Assembly: GCA_018712265.1 (NCBI GenBank)
Contig: DVHF01000083.1
Coordinates: 1 to 47,449, forward strand
Length of the DNA: 47,449 nucleotides
DNA from: Candidatus Gallacutalibacter pullicola
Lineage (GTDB): Bacteria; Bacillota; Clostridia; Oscillospirales; Acutalibacteraceae
Direction of reading: 5' to 3'
Part shown: in pieces, positions 25,842-33,351 of the stretch
How positions within the stretch are numbered: the stretch's first letter is position 1
Layout of the letters: the number at the start of each line of letters is the position of its first letter
Made by a program: the position numbers and the translations under genes
Notes under the pieces: model-generated
Told to the model about the DNA's origin: nothing
The model's database searches: none
The model's input: the letters and a program-made list of their open reading frames with translations, nothing else

Positions 25842-26552
25842 TCAGCCCGGCATTGCGCTGCCGCGGTAATCGATGAAGGGGATATCAAGGTGCGGATCGA
25901 TTTTCCCCTCGGCAATGTCCAGGATCCCGGCAGCGGCCTCCTGCGGCTCGATCTGCGCGTTTTCCACACCCATTTTCGTATTCATCCGTCCCGGATGTAC
26001 CATAAAAATGCGAACATTCTCCCTGCCCGGCGTGTTCGCCAGATAGTTGCGAATTTTCTGCGTATACATATTTTCTGCGTGCTTCGACATGGAGTATGCG
26101 ATATAATTCCATCCGTTCGGTTCCAGATGTCCGGCCTCGGACGAAATATTCAGGATACACGGCTGTTTTGAGCGGTACACCAGCGGCGCGAAGTATTTGA
26201 GCACCACGGCGGGTCCCACAGCGTTGCATTCCAGCGTGGTTCGCAGCATCTGCAAATCCATGCCTGTGATGACGTCCCCCTGCGGGAATTTCGGTTCCAG
26301 CAGCACGCCCGCGTTATTGATAAGCACATCGATCGATATGCTGTCCAAGCTTGATGCCAGCTGCGCCGCCTGTTCCTCCGAGGTGACGTCCAGTTCCACG
26401 ATCCGCAGCCTGTCCGGGAACTCCTGACGGAGCTTTTCCAGATCGCCCTGCGGCTTTCTCTGCGTTGCGATCACCTCATGTCCCCGGTGCAGCGCGTCCT
26501 CCGTGAGACACAGCCCCAGTCCGCGCGACGCCCCTGTGATAAAGAAAACCAT
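25842..26552 (-). CDS. SDR family oxidoreductase
   Basis: Short-chain dehydrogenase of 236 aa. The nucleotide site TGASRGLGLCL is at residues 6-16, followed by NNAG, Ser in LNISSEAG and the catalytic pair in AYSMSKHAEN (Tyr-x3-Lys). The substrate is unknown; the layout recalls classical carbonyl reductase-type SDRs. GGAAGG precedes the ATG. It is probably co-transcribed with nth and divergent from the glgA leader. Confidence 0.88.
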   Translation of the reverse strand: MVFFITGASRGLGLCLTEDALHRGHEVIATQRKPQGDLEKLRQEFPDRLRIVELDVTSEEQAAQLASSLDSISIDVLINNAGVLLEPKFPQGDVITGMDLQMLRTTLECNAVGPAVVLKYFAPLVYRSKQPCILNISSEAGHLEPNGWNYIAYSMSKHAENMYTQKIRNYLANTPGRENVRIFMVHPGRMNTKMGVENAQIEPQEAAAGILDIAEGKIDPHLDIPFIDYRGSAMPG

Positions 26553-26649
26553 AGATTCCTTCCTTTCCCCGTTCCTGCTTTCCGGAAACGGAACCGTTAT
26601 TTGTGAAATTTATTGTAAAATTAAATTTTATATTGCGATAATTTTGCTG

Positions 26650-26678
26650 TTTTCACACAGAAAAAAGTGTGATATAAT
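26650..26678 (+). promoter_or_regulatory. possible promoter of glgA
   Basis: TTTTCA (26650-26655), 17 nt, TATAAT (26673-26678). The -10 is perfect and the -35 weak. A small dyad (CACAC / GTGTG) sits in the spacer. The transcript would carry a leader of about 260 nt containing the elements below. Confidence 0.55.
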
Positions 26679-26688
26679 AGAAGTAACA

Positions 26689-26824
26689 GCTATAAACGCG
26701 GGCAAGGCTGAGCCTTGACGCAAAACGCGTCGCGGCAGGCTGAGCCTGCACCCAGATCGCGCAACGCTCCCTCCGGTCGCCCCGGCAGGGTGCGCGATTA
26801 AACTATAACGCCCGCGTTTATAGC
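26689..26824. repeat. 136-bp multi-hairpin element closed by a perfect 15-bp inverted repeat
   Basis: The outer arms are GCTATAAACGCGGGC (26689-26703) and its exact complement (26810-26824). Inside are AAGGC-tga-GCCTT (26704-26716), GACGC / GCGTC (26717-26731), GCAGGC-tga-GCCTGC (26735-26749) and ATCGCGCA (26756-26763) / TGCGCGAT (26791-26798). It could be a folded leader RNA or a small non-autonomous insertion with terminal inverted repeats. No clear target duplication is seen. Confidence 0.75.
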
Positions 26825-26828
26825 ACGC

Positions 26829-26931
26829 CACAATCAGCTCCCCACCGCGACAGAGTGCCAATGCTTATTGACATTCCCGCGGAGCGTCAGCGGAGCGCGA
26901 CGCGATCTACGTGCAGGCTTAGCCTGCGGCA
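26829..26931. repeat. R1 interspersed element
   Basis: Single copy, with the stem GCGTC (26884-26888) / GACGC (26899-26903) and the palindrome GCAGGCTTAGCCTGC (26913-26927). It ends 4 nt before the AGGAGG of glgA. The open frame through it is not part of GlgA. Confidence 0.75.
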
Positions 26932-26947
26932 GCAGGAGGTTTTTTCT

Positions 26948-28393
26948 ATGAAAAACATTTTATTTGTCGCTTCGGAATGTGTCCCGTTCATCAAGACGGG
27001 CGGACTTGCCGACGTTGTCGGCGCACTGCCAAAATCCCTTGACCGCACGGAATTTGACGTGCGCGTCATCCTTCCCGATTACACCTGCATTCCCGAAAAG
27101 TATCGGAGCCAGTTCCATTATATCACAAATTTCTACATGGATCTCGGTTCTCTCGGAAATATTTATGTCGGCATCCTCTCCTTTGAGCTTGACGGCGTCA
27201 CTTACTACTTTATCGACAATGAGCACTACTTCAGCGGCGATAAGCCCTACGGCGATATGCGCTTCGATATTGAGAAATTCTGCTTCTTCTCCAAAGCCGC
27301 CCTTTCCATCCTGCCGGTGATTGGATTCCATCCCGACATTATCCATTGCCACGACTGGCAGGCTGGGCTTGTCCCCGTCTATCTGCATACCCTCTTTAAG
27401 CCCAATCCCTTCTATCACGGCATCCGCACCATCATCACCATCCACAACCTGCGGTTCCAGGGAATTTGGGACATCAAAACTATCCAGTCTATTACGGGCC
27501 TGCCCCTCGACATCTTCACCCCGGACCGCCTTGAATTCCAGAAGGACGCCAATATGCTCAAGGGCGGCATGGTTTACGCAGACCGCATCACCACTGTCAG
27601 CGGCACCTATGCAGGGGAAATCCAGATGCCCTATTACGGCGAGGGCCTCGACGGCCTGCTCCGCGCCAGACACGACAGTCTCTCCGGCATTCTCAACGGC
27701 ATCGATTACGATATCTACAATCCCCAGACCGATCCCAAAATCGAAAAGAATTACAGCGTCAAGGATTTCCGCAAGGGCAAGGCCGCCAACAAGACAAAGC
27801 TTCAGGAGGAGCTTGGACTGCCTGTCAATCCTGATGTTATGATGATCAGCATGATCACCCGCCTTACCGACCAGAAAGGGCTTGATCTCGTAGCGTGGGT
27901 GATGGAGCGGATGCTCGACACGGAGATTCAGTTCGTTGTGCTCGGCACGGGCGACGCCAACTATGAGAATATGTTCCGCCACTATGAGTGGACGCGCAAG
28001 GATAAGGTTTCCGCGAGCATCTATTTCAACGACGAACGCGCACATAAAATTTATGCTTCCTCCGACGCGGTGCTGATGCCTTCCAGCTTCGAGCCGTGCG
28101 GATTGACGCAGCTGATTGCCCTGCGGTACGGCTCTGTCCCGATCGTGCGCGAGACGGGCGGACTGCGCGACACCGTGGAACCCTACAACCGCTTTGCCGG
28201 GACAGGGACCGGATTCTCGTTCACCAATTATAACGCGGATGAGATGCTGAATATCATTTTCTATGCGGAACAGGTGTATTACGACAACCGCAAAGAATGG
28301 GATAAGATGGTGGAACGCGGAATGAAGGCTGATTTTTCGTGGAAAAATTCTGCTAAGGAATACGAAGCACTGTATCGTTCCCTGATCGGATAA
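26948..28393 (+). CDS. glgA: glycogen synthase
   Basis: GT5 glycosyltransferase of 481 aa that extends alpha-1,4-glucan from ADP-glucose. The ADP-glucose loop KTGGLADVVGALP is near residue 15; HDWQAGLVP and the C-terminal EPCGLTQLIALRYGS (acid and phosphate contacts) follow, and the end is YRSLIG. The ATG at 26948 follows AGGAGG by 7 nt. The open frame starts earlier, but only through R1 repeat. No other glg gene is nearby, so it is a lone gene with a long leader and a terminator at 28473. Confidence 0.95.
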   Translation: MKNILFVASECVPFIKTGGLADVVGALPKSLDRTEFDVRVILPDYTCIPEKYRSQFHYITNFYMDLGSLGNIYVGILSFELDGVTYYFIDNEHYFSGDKPYGDMRFDIEKFCFFSKAALSILPVIGFHPDIIHCHDWQAGLVPVYLHTLFKPNPFYHGIRTIITIHNLRFQGIWDIKTIQSITGLPLDIFTPDRLEFQKDANMLKGGMVYADRITTVSGTYAGEIQMPYYGEGLDGLLRARHDSLSGILNGIDYDIYNPQTDPKIEKNYSVKDFRKGKAANKTKLQEELGLPVNPDVMMISMITRLTDQKGLDLVAWVMERMLDTEIQFVVLGTGDANYENMFRHYEWTRKDKVSASIYFNDERAHKIYASSDAVLMPSSFEPCGLTQLIALRYGSVPIVRETGGLRDTVEPYNRFAGTGTGFSFTNYNADEMLNIIFYAEQVYYDNRKEWDKMVERGMKADFSWKNSAKEYEALYRSLIG

Positions 28394-28472
28394 GGCGAAA
28401 ACAGCGGAGTGATCCCGCGGTTTTGGCCGCGGCACAAAAATAGCTGCCGGCGCGTCTGCACGCCGGTTGACG

Positions 28473-28511
28473 GGAGATCCCCAGACAAACGGGGATCTCC
28501 ATTTTTATTTT
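28473..28511 (+). terminator. glgA terminator
   Basis: GGAGATCCCC / GGGGATCTCC stem with an 8-nt loop, followed by ATTTTTATTTTT. It lies about 80 nt after the glgA stop. Confidence 0.9.
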
Positions 28512-28700
28512 TCTCTCCGCCGAATATCTCTCGCACGTCTCGCCTTTCTTCCGGGATCTGTGGTTGATGGAAAAGCAGATTTTTTCGTTTTATTCGCACT
28601 TCCCGAATTGCTCTTTATCGTAATTTACAAATTATTCATCTTGTTTTCAGACAAAATTAAGCAAATAATGCTATGGTAAGCGTCAAGGAGGTGGAAAACT

Positions 28701-30191
28701 ATCAAATATAAACTGTTATCATTATTTTTATCCGTTTTGCTTCTGCTTTCGTCCGCAGGATGCAGTTCCGTTCAGGAGCCATCCTCTGCGGCGGAACCGG
28801 AATCATCCAGTATGGAATCCTCCGGTGCAATCCCCGTCATGGAGGAAATTTCTATCCAGCTTTCCGACGACGGGGTTTCTGTCGACAACGAGCCTGCCTC
28901 TGAGGATCCGGAAAGCGCCGTCTATGTTGGCGCACCGATCGTCTATTACGAGGCCGGACACGACGAATCTTACGGAGAAGGCACCGCGGAGGATGAGCAT
29001 ACCGCCGAGGAAGCAGACGCCCATACGGTGATCACCATCACCCAGCCGGGCACCTACCGCGTTTCCGGACGAATTTCCGCCGGACAAATCGCTGTGGATC
29101 TGGGCGAGGACGCCAAGGACGATCCCAACGCGATTGTCAACCTGATCCTCGACGGCGCCGACATCACCTGCACAGTCGCTCCGGCGATCATCTTTTATAA
29201 CGTGTACGAATGTGAGGAGGAGGATTCCAGCGCCACATGGGAAGTCAACACCGCAGATGCGGGTGCAAATCTCATTTTGGAGGACGATTCGGAGAACACC
29301 GTGCGCGGATCCTATGTAGCCAGGATCTACGAGGAAGGCACAACCGATAAGCTCCACAAATACGACGGCGCCGTTTACTCCAAAATGAGCATGAATGTGA
29401 GCGGCAGGAGCAGCGGGACAGGCCGGCTTTCCATTACCGCCGATAACGAAGGGCTGGACAGCGAGCTTCATCTCACCATCAACAGCGGGATCATCAGCAT
29501 CACTTCGCAGAATGACGGCATCAATACGAACGAGGATAATATTTCCGTCACAACAATCAATGGCGGAAATGTCACTATCAACGCCGGGCTTGGCGCAGAG
29601 GGTGACGGGATCGATTCCAACGGCTATCTGGTACTCAACGGCGGCACCGTATTCGCGATCGCCAACGGCCGCAGCGGGGACAGCGGACTCGATTCCTCCT
29701 CCGGCACCTATCTCAACGGCGGTACGGTATTCGCTCTTGGCAGCCGCAACGATCCGATCGCGGAGGATTCCCGGCAGGCCTATCTGGACTTCACCTTCAA
29801 CGGCGTTCAGGAAGCAGAGAGCGTGATCTCTATTGCAGACGATACCGGGATCGAACTGATGAATTATACGTCCGGCAGGGAATACGCCAGCCTCGTCTAT
29901 TCTGCGCCGGAAATGGATGACAGCATTTCCTATACCGTATCGGTAGACGGCGTGCAGATGGAGAATTCACCGGGCGGCGGACCAGGCGGAAACCCTCCCG
30001 GCGGAGAACCTCCGGAAACACCCGATGGAGACACACCGCCGCCTGATGGAAGCGCCCCTCCCGAAGGAGATAATTCCCGTCAGGGCGGCGGACGCGGTGC
30101 CCCGCCTGACGCAAGCGCGCCGTCCGGCGAGTCCCCGCCGGAACCTCCCGGAGAGAACTCCGAACCTCCTCCGGCAGAACCCTCTGAATAA
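28701..30191 (+). CDS. Cthe_2159-like carbohydrate-binding lipoprotein
   Basis: Exported lipoprotein of about 496 aa. Reading from 28701 gives a textbook signal (KYKLLSLFLSVLLLLSSAGC) with the lipid-modified Cys. The middle has TITQPGTYRVSGRISAGQI, NLILDGADIT, then repeated parallel beta-helix turns (LTINSGIISITSQNDGINT; INGGNVTINAG; LNGGTVFA) typical of the Cthe_2159 (PF14262) family, whose founder binds acidic polysaccharide. The C-terminal 95 or so residues are Pro/Gly/Glu-rich and disordered. Start problem: at ideal distance (9 nt) from AGGAGG stands ATC, not ATG. The first canonical start in frame is TTG 28737, which would destroy the signal peptide. Confidence 0.8.
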   Translation: MKYKLLSLFLSVLLLLSSAGCSSVQEPSSAAEPESSSMESSGAIPVMEEISIQLSDDGVSVDNEPASEDPESAVYVGAPIVYYEAGHDESYGEGTAEDEHTAEEADAHTVITITQPGTYRVSGRISAGQIAVDLGEDAKDDPNAIVNLILDGADITCTVAPAIIFYNVYECEEEDSSATWEVNTADAGANLILEDDSENTVRGSYVARIYEEGTTDKLHKYDGAVYSKMSMNVSGRSSGTGRLSITADNEGLDSELHLTINSGIISITSQNDGINTNEDNISVTTINGGNVTINAGLGAEGDGIDSNGYLVLNGGTVFAIANGRSGDSGLDSSSGTYLNGGTVFALGSRNDPIAEDSRQAYLDFTFNGVQEAESVISIADDTGIELMNYTSGREYASLVYSAPEMDDSISYTVSVDGVQMENSPGGGPGGNPPGGEPPETPDGDTPPPDGSAPPEGDNSRQGGGRGAPPDASAPSGESPPEPPGENSEPPPAEPSE

Positions 30192-30221
30192 ATTGTCTTT
30201 CTCATCCTTTTTCAAATAAAC

Positions 30222-30261
30222 AGGCGCGTCTCCCCCATCTTTCATTTGGGAGGACGCGCCT
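30222..30261. terminator. hairpin after the lipoprotein gene
   Basis: AGGCGCGTC-TCCC pairs with GGGA-GGACGCGCCT (one bulge). No T-run follows on the plus strand; a short T-rich stretch follows on the minus strand. Confidence 0.5.
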
Positions 30262-30377
30262 ATCCAGAAGCCCAACGCCGTCCGCTGCGCGGGACGCCCT
30301 TCTTTTCTCACGGAAATCTCCAATCCCACGGATTCCCGCTTCCAAACGTCTCCATATGCAGCGCGGTTTTAATATAT

Positions 30378-30401
30378 CCCCCGGAGATATTCCTCCGGGG
30401 G
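30378..30401. terminator. hairpin at the 3' end of the MATE gene
   Basis: CCCCCGGAG / CTCCGGGGG with a 6-nt loop, 20 nt beyond the MATE stop. The T-runs are weak on both sides. Confidence 0.5.
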
Positions 30402-30421
30402 AATTTTGCGTGCCCGGCCCC

Positions 30422-31786
30422 CTATGCTTTGGCCGGCTCAAGATCCAGACGGCGCTTCCAGCTTCCGCGGAAGTACCGGAATACCAGCAGGATGCACCTG
30501 GTCACATTATCGCCCACCATGCACAGCCATACCGACGCCAACCCCAGATGGAACACATTTACCACCAGGAATGTGAACAGGATCCGGATCCCCCACATGG
30601 TCATCAGAGAGATAACGAACGGCGCTTTGGTGTCGCCCACGCCGTTGAATACCCCCTCCATAATGATCGCCGCCGCGAAAAACGGCTCCGAAAACGCCAC
30701 GATTTTCAGCAGCTGCGTCCCCAGCGCAATAACGGCCGCATCGCGCGTGAAGATCCCCAGAATCAGCTCCGGGATGAAAAACATCAGCGTACTCAGAGAG
30801 CCCATCAGCACAACCGCCATCACGCAGATCGCGGAGGAATACTGCATCAGCTTTTTTTCGTCCTTCTCGCCCGCGGAAAAGCCGCACAGCGTCGCGGCCG
30901 CCGTCTGCATCCCGTAGCCGGGGATATAGAACGCCTGCTCTGCCGTAATACCGATGGAATGTGCCGCTACCGACACTGTACCGAGGCGCGCGATCAGAGC
31001 TGTGAACAGCACCTGACCCAGACACGCGGTGATCCTCTCCCCCGCGATCGGCAGACCGATCGACAGGCACCGCTTGAGGATAGCCCAGTCGAGGCGCACC
31101 GGCATGGTACGCAGATCCAGAACCGGACTGCGCAGCACAGAAACGAACATCAGCGTCCCGCCGACGGCATACCCGATCGCCGTAGCAATCGCCGCGCCCG
31201 CCACGCCAAGTCCCGCGGGGCCGATCAGGATCGCATTGAGCGTGATATTGATCACATTCATAATCGTATTGAAAATCATCGGTGTGCGGGTATTTTTCGT
31301 TGCGCGCAGCACAGAAGCCAGAATAATTGTGCTGCACCGGAACAGCATCGGGAGCGATACAATTCCAAAATAGATTGCGGCATCCCTCTGGATCTCCTGC
31401 TCCGCACCGAGCCATACCGGCAGCACCGGCGAGACAGCTACCGCGATCACGCCCTCAACCAGGCCGAGAACCACTGTCATCCAGATTGCCTGCATCGCCG
31501 CACGGCGCGCTGTCTGGCGATCGTCCGCGCCAAGAGCTCGCGAGATCACCGACAAAAAGCCCATCCCAATCGCAAACATTGGCGCGTTTACCAGCCACAT
31601 CACCGAGGTTGTCAGTCCAACCGACGCCGAAGCATTGGCGCCAATCGCACCCACCTGTGCCGTATCCGCATAAGAAACCACCGTTTGCAGTGCCTGCTCC
31701 ACAATAGTCGGCCATGCCAGATGGAAAATAGTACCCATCAATTCACGATTGCGGAACGTCTCCTTTAAGCTGCCCCATAACTTCAT
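30422..31786 (-). CDS. MATE family efflux transporter
   Basis: Twelve-helix inner membrane antiporter of 454 aa in two pseudo-symmetric halves. Typical blocks are IFHLAWPTIVEQALQ and TVVSYADTAQVGAIGANA at the N-terminus, PMIFNTIMNVINITLNAILI in the middle and a second half starting CLSIGLPIAGERI. MATE proteins export cationic drugs or metabolites with Na+ or H+; the substrate is unknown. The ATG follows GGAAAGGG. It is isolated, with hairpins behind it and about 280 nt of plain intergenic DNA before the R2 repeat at 32069. Confidence 0.93.
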   Translation of the reverse strand: MKLWGSLKETFRNRELMGTIFHLAWPTIVEQALQTVVSYADTAQVGAIGANASASVGLTTSVMWLVNAPMFAIGMGFLSVISRALGADDRQTARRAAMQAIWMTVVLGLVEGVIAVAVSPVLPVWLGAEQEIQRDAAIYFGIVSLPMLFRCSTIILASVLRATKNTRTPMIFNTIMNVINITLNAILIGPAGLGVAGAAIATAIGYAVGGTLMFVSVLRSPVLDLRTMPVRLDWAILKRCLSIGLPIAGERITACLGQVLFTALIARLGTVSVAAHSIGITAEQAFYIPGYGMQTAAATLCGFSAGEKDEKKLMQYSSAICVMAVVLMGSLSTLMFFIPELILGIFTRDAAVIALGTQLLKIVAFSEPFFAAAIIMEGVFNGVGDTKAPFVISLMTMWGIRILFTFLVVNVFHLGLASVWLCMVGDNVTRCILLVFRYFRGSWKRRLDLEPAKA

Positions 31787-32068
31787 AACGCCCTTTCCGG
31801 ACTTTCCGGATGCTCTCTGTACGCTTCCTCCGGAACCGGAAAGACCTCCTTTCTCTCATTCAGCTTTTCCCAATAGGGTGTATCAGAAAAGTCAAAAGTG
31901 CTGAAAAATTCGCAACGTTTTTTGCGGTATTACACAAGAGATTCGGCCGAAAAAAGAAACCTTCCCGCACAAAATCAGCGCAAAGGTTTCCAGCCATCCT
32001 ACCCGGCCGCCTTTTTATCTTATCATATCTGTTTTTCTGCCACTTGTCAATGCCAAGAACCAAGGTCG
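31787..32068. other. intergenic stretch upstream of the MATE gene
   Basis: No gene is seen. An imperfect dyad GAAACCTT (31956-31963) / AAGGTTTC (31983-31990) with a long loop is the only structure noticed. Confidence 0.3.
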
Positions 32069-32245
32069 GCAAAACATAAAAGTTTTACTCGATTTTTTTC
32101 AAAAAATCGCGGGGCGCGGGGCTGGCCCCGCAAAAAATGGAACGCGAAGCGTTCCCCGAAAGAGGTGAGCAAACAGAGAAGGAGAACCATCCGGTGGATG
32201 GTTCTCCGGAACGCCTTTGCGTGCCCCCAAGCGGCGTGTGTATGA
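32069..32245. repeat. R2 interspersed hairpin element (left of the flavodoxin)
   Basis: AAAACATAAAAGTTTT, AT hairpin, GC palindromes, GAACGCGAAGCGTTC, GGTGAGCAAACAGAG, the stem GGAGAACCATCC (32181-32192) / GGATGGTTCTCC (32196-32207), then CCCCCAAGCGGCGTGTGTA. The copy at 33133-33333 is its inverted partner. Confidence 0.82.
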
Positions 32246-32332
32246 TCAGACAATTCTCGTTTTTGATATACGCACCGCGCGATCCACTCGCAGAATTATC
32301 CTGCCGTTCACCGCAGATGCTCTGCTGTAAAA

Positions 32333-32956
32333 TCAACGGATAAAGTTGGTAAAGCTTACCCGCTCCGTCTGCGGCAGAGCGATCCCGTTCTCCGAGGCAA
32401 GATGGAAGCTTTTCAGCATCCACGCCATGCTCCGCCCAATATTACGCATGGTCTGAAGTCCCTCCACGTCCTGAAGAACTTCCTCCGGCGTGTTGCCGTG
32501 CACCATGTTCCAGTAAGTCGAGCCAACTGTGGGCATCTGGGAAATTCCAAAATACTTGTTGAGCACATCCAAAGAAGCCGTTGTGCCGGCACGTCTGGCC
32601 GAAGCCACAGCCGCGGCGGGCTTGAAGTAGAACGCCCTGCCGGAGCAGCAATAGAACGCTCTGTCCAGGAAAGAAAGGATCCGGCCGCTCGGATGCGCAT
32701 AGTAAACAGGCGTGCCGAACACGAACCCGTCAGCCTCTTTGGCTTTGCGCACAAACTCGTTCACCGCGTCATCCTGGAACACGCAGGAATCATTTTTGCA
32801 CTGCCTGCATCCAATACAGTCGCGGATTGGCTGTCCGCCAAGCTGGAAAATCTCATAAGAAATGCCCTCTTTTTCGAGTTCACGGCCGATCTCTGTCAGC
32901 GCAGTGTAAGTACAGCCCTTTTGATGGGCGCTGCCGTTCAGCATTAAAACCTTCAT
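32333..32956 (-). CDS. flavodoxin-fold iron-sulfur flavoprotein / NAD(P)H oxidoreductase
   Basis: Protein of 207 aa with the FMN-binding start LMLNGSAHQKGCTYTAL, then CIGCRQCKNDSC, a compact Cys motif (C-x2-C-x2-C-x4-C) that holds a [4Fe-4S] cluster in the iron-sulfur flavoprotein group. FGTPVYYAHPSG is the second FMN loop. The cytoplasmic electron-transfer role is inferred from the family. CAGGAGG precedes the ATG. The gene stands alone between two inverted R2 repeats, and its promoter region carries a dyad (33016-33034). Confidence 0.88.
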   Translation of the reverse strand: MKVLMLNGSAHQKGCTYTALTEIGRELEKEGISYEIFQLGGQPIRDCIGCRQCKNDSCVFQDDAVNEFVRKAKEADGFVFGTPVYYAHPSGRILSFLDRAFYCCSGRAFYFKPAAAVASARRAGTTASLDVLNKYFGISQMPTVGSTYWNMVHGNTPEEVLQDVEGLQTMRNIGRSMAWMLKSFHLASENGIALPQTERVSFTNFIR

Positions 32957-32989
32957 TTCAAAACCTCCTGTAAACAGCTTTTTCTGTTT

Positions 32990-33034
32990 TGATTTTACCG
33001 CAAATTTGGAAAAATGTACAGAGGAAAGCTGTAC
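32990..33034 (-). promoter_or_regulatory. flavodoxin promoter region with GTACAG dyad
   Basis: Minus-strand TGTACA (33020-33015) and TAAAAT with a 17-nt spacer. The dyad GTACAG (33016-33021) / CTGTAC (33029-33034), spacer 7, overlaps the -35 and looks like an operator for a redox or drug-responsive repressor such as HxlR or MarR. The regulator is not in this window. Confidence 0.5.
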
Positions 33035-33132
33035 GGCTTATGGAAATCAATTGCTGCGAAACGTCGTTCTTTTGGAGGTCACGACGTACAGCCGCATCCT
33101 GCGTGCGGACTTTAAGCTGTCTTGGTTTTGTC

Positions 33133-33333
33133 TGGCCGTACACACGCCGCTTGGGGGCCCGCAAAAGCGTTCAGGGGAACCATCCACTGGATGGTTCCCC
33201 CTCTCTGTTTGCTCACCTTTTTCGGGGAACGCTTCGCGTTCCTTTAGGCTTCTGGGGCTCTGCCCCAGTCCCCGCCGGGCTCTGCCCGGACCCGCGATTT
33301 TTTGAAAAAAATCGAGTAAAACTTTTATGTTTT
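33133..33333. repeat. R2 interspersed hairpin element (right of the flavodoxin)
   Basis: Inverted partner of 32069-32245, with stem GGGGAACCATCC (33174-33185) / GGATGGTTCCCC (33189-33200), GAACGCTTCGCGTTC, GC palindromes, the AT hairpin and AAAACTTTTATGTTTTGCTC. Its outer end lies just after the blaR1-like stop. Confidence 0.82.
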
Positions 33334-33351
33334 GCTCACCTTTGGCTGCTG

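Noticed and set aside
26855-26947. N-terminal extension of GlgA.
   Set aside because: Encoded by the R1 repeat; AGGAGG and the usual GlgA start (MKNILFVASE) mark 26948.
33006-33305. Plus-strand open frame of 99 codons beside the flavodoxin promoter.
   Set aside because: It runs from promoter sequence into an R2 repeat, has no SD and no recognisable domain.
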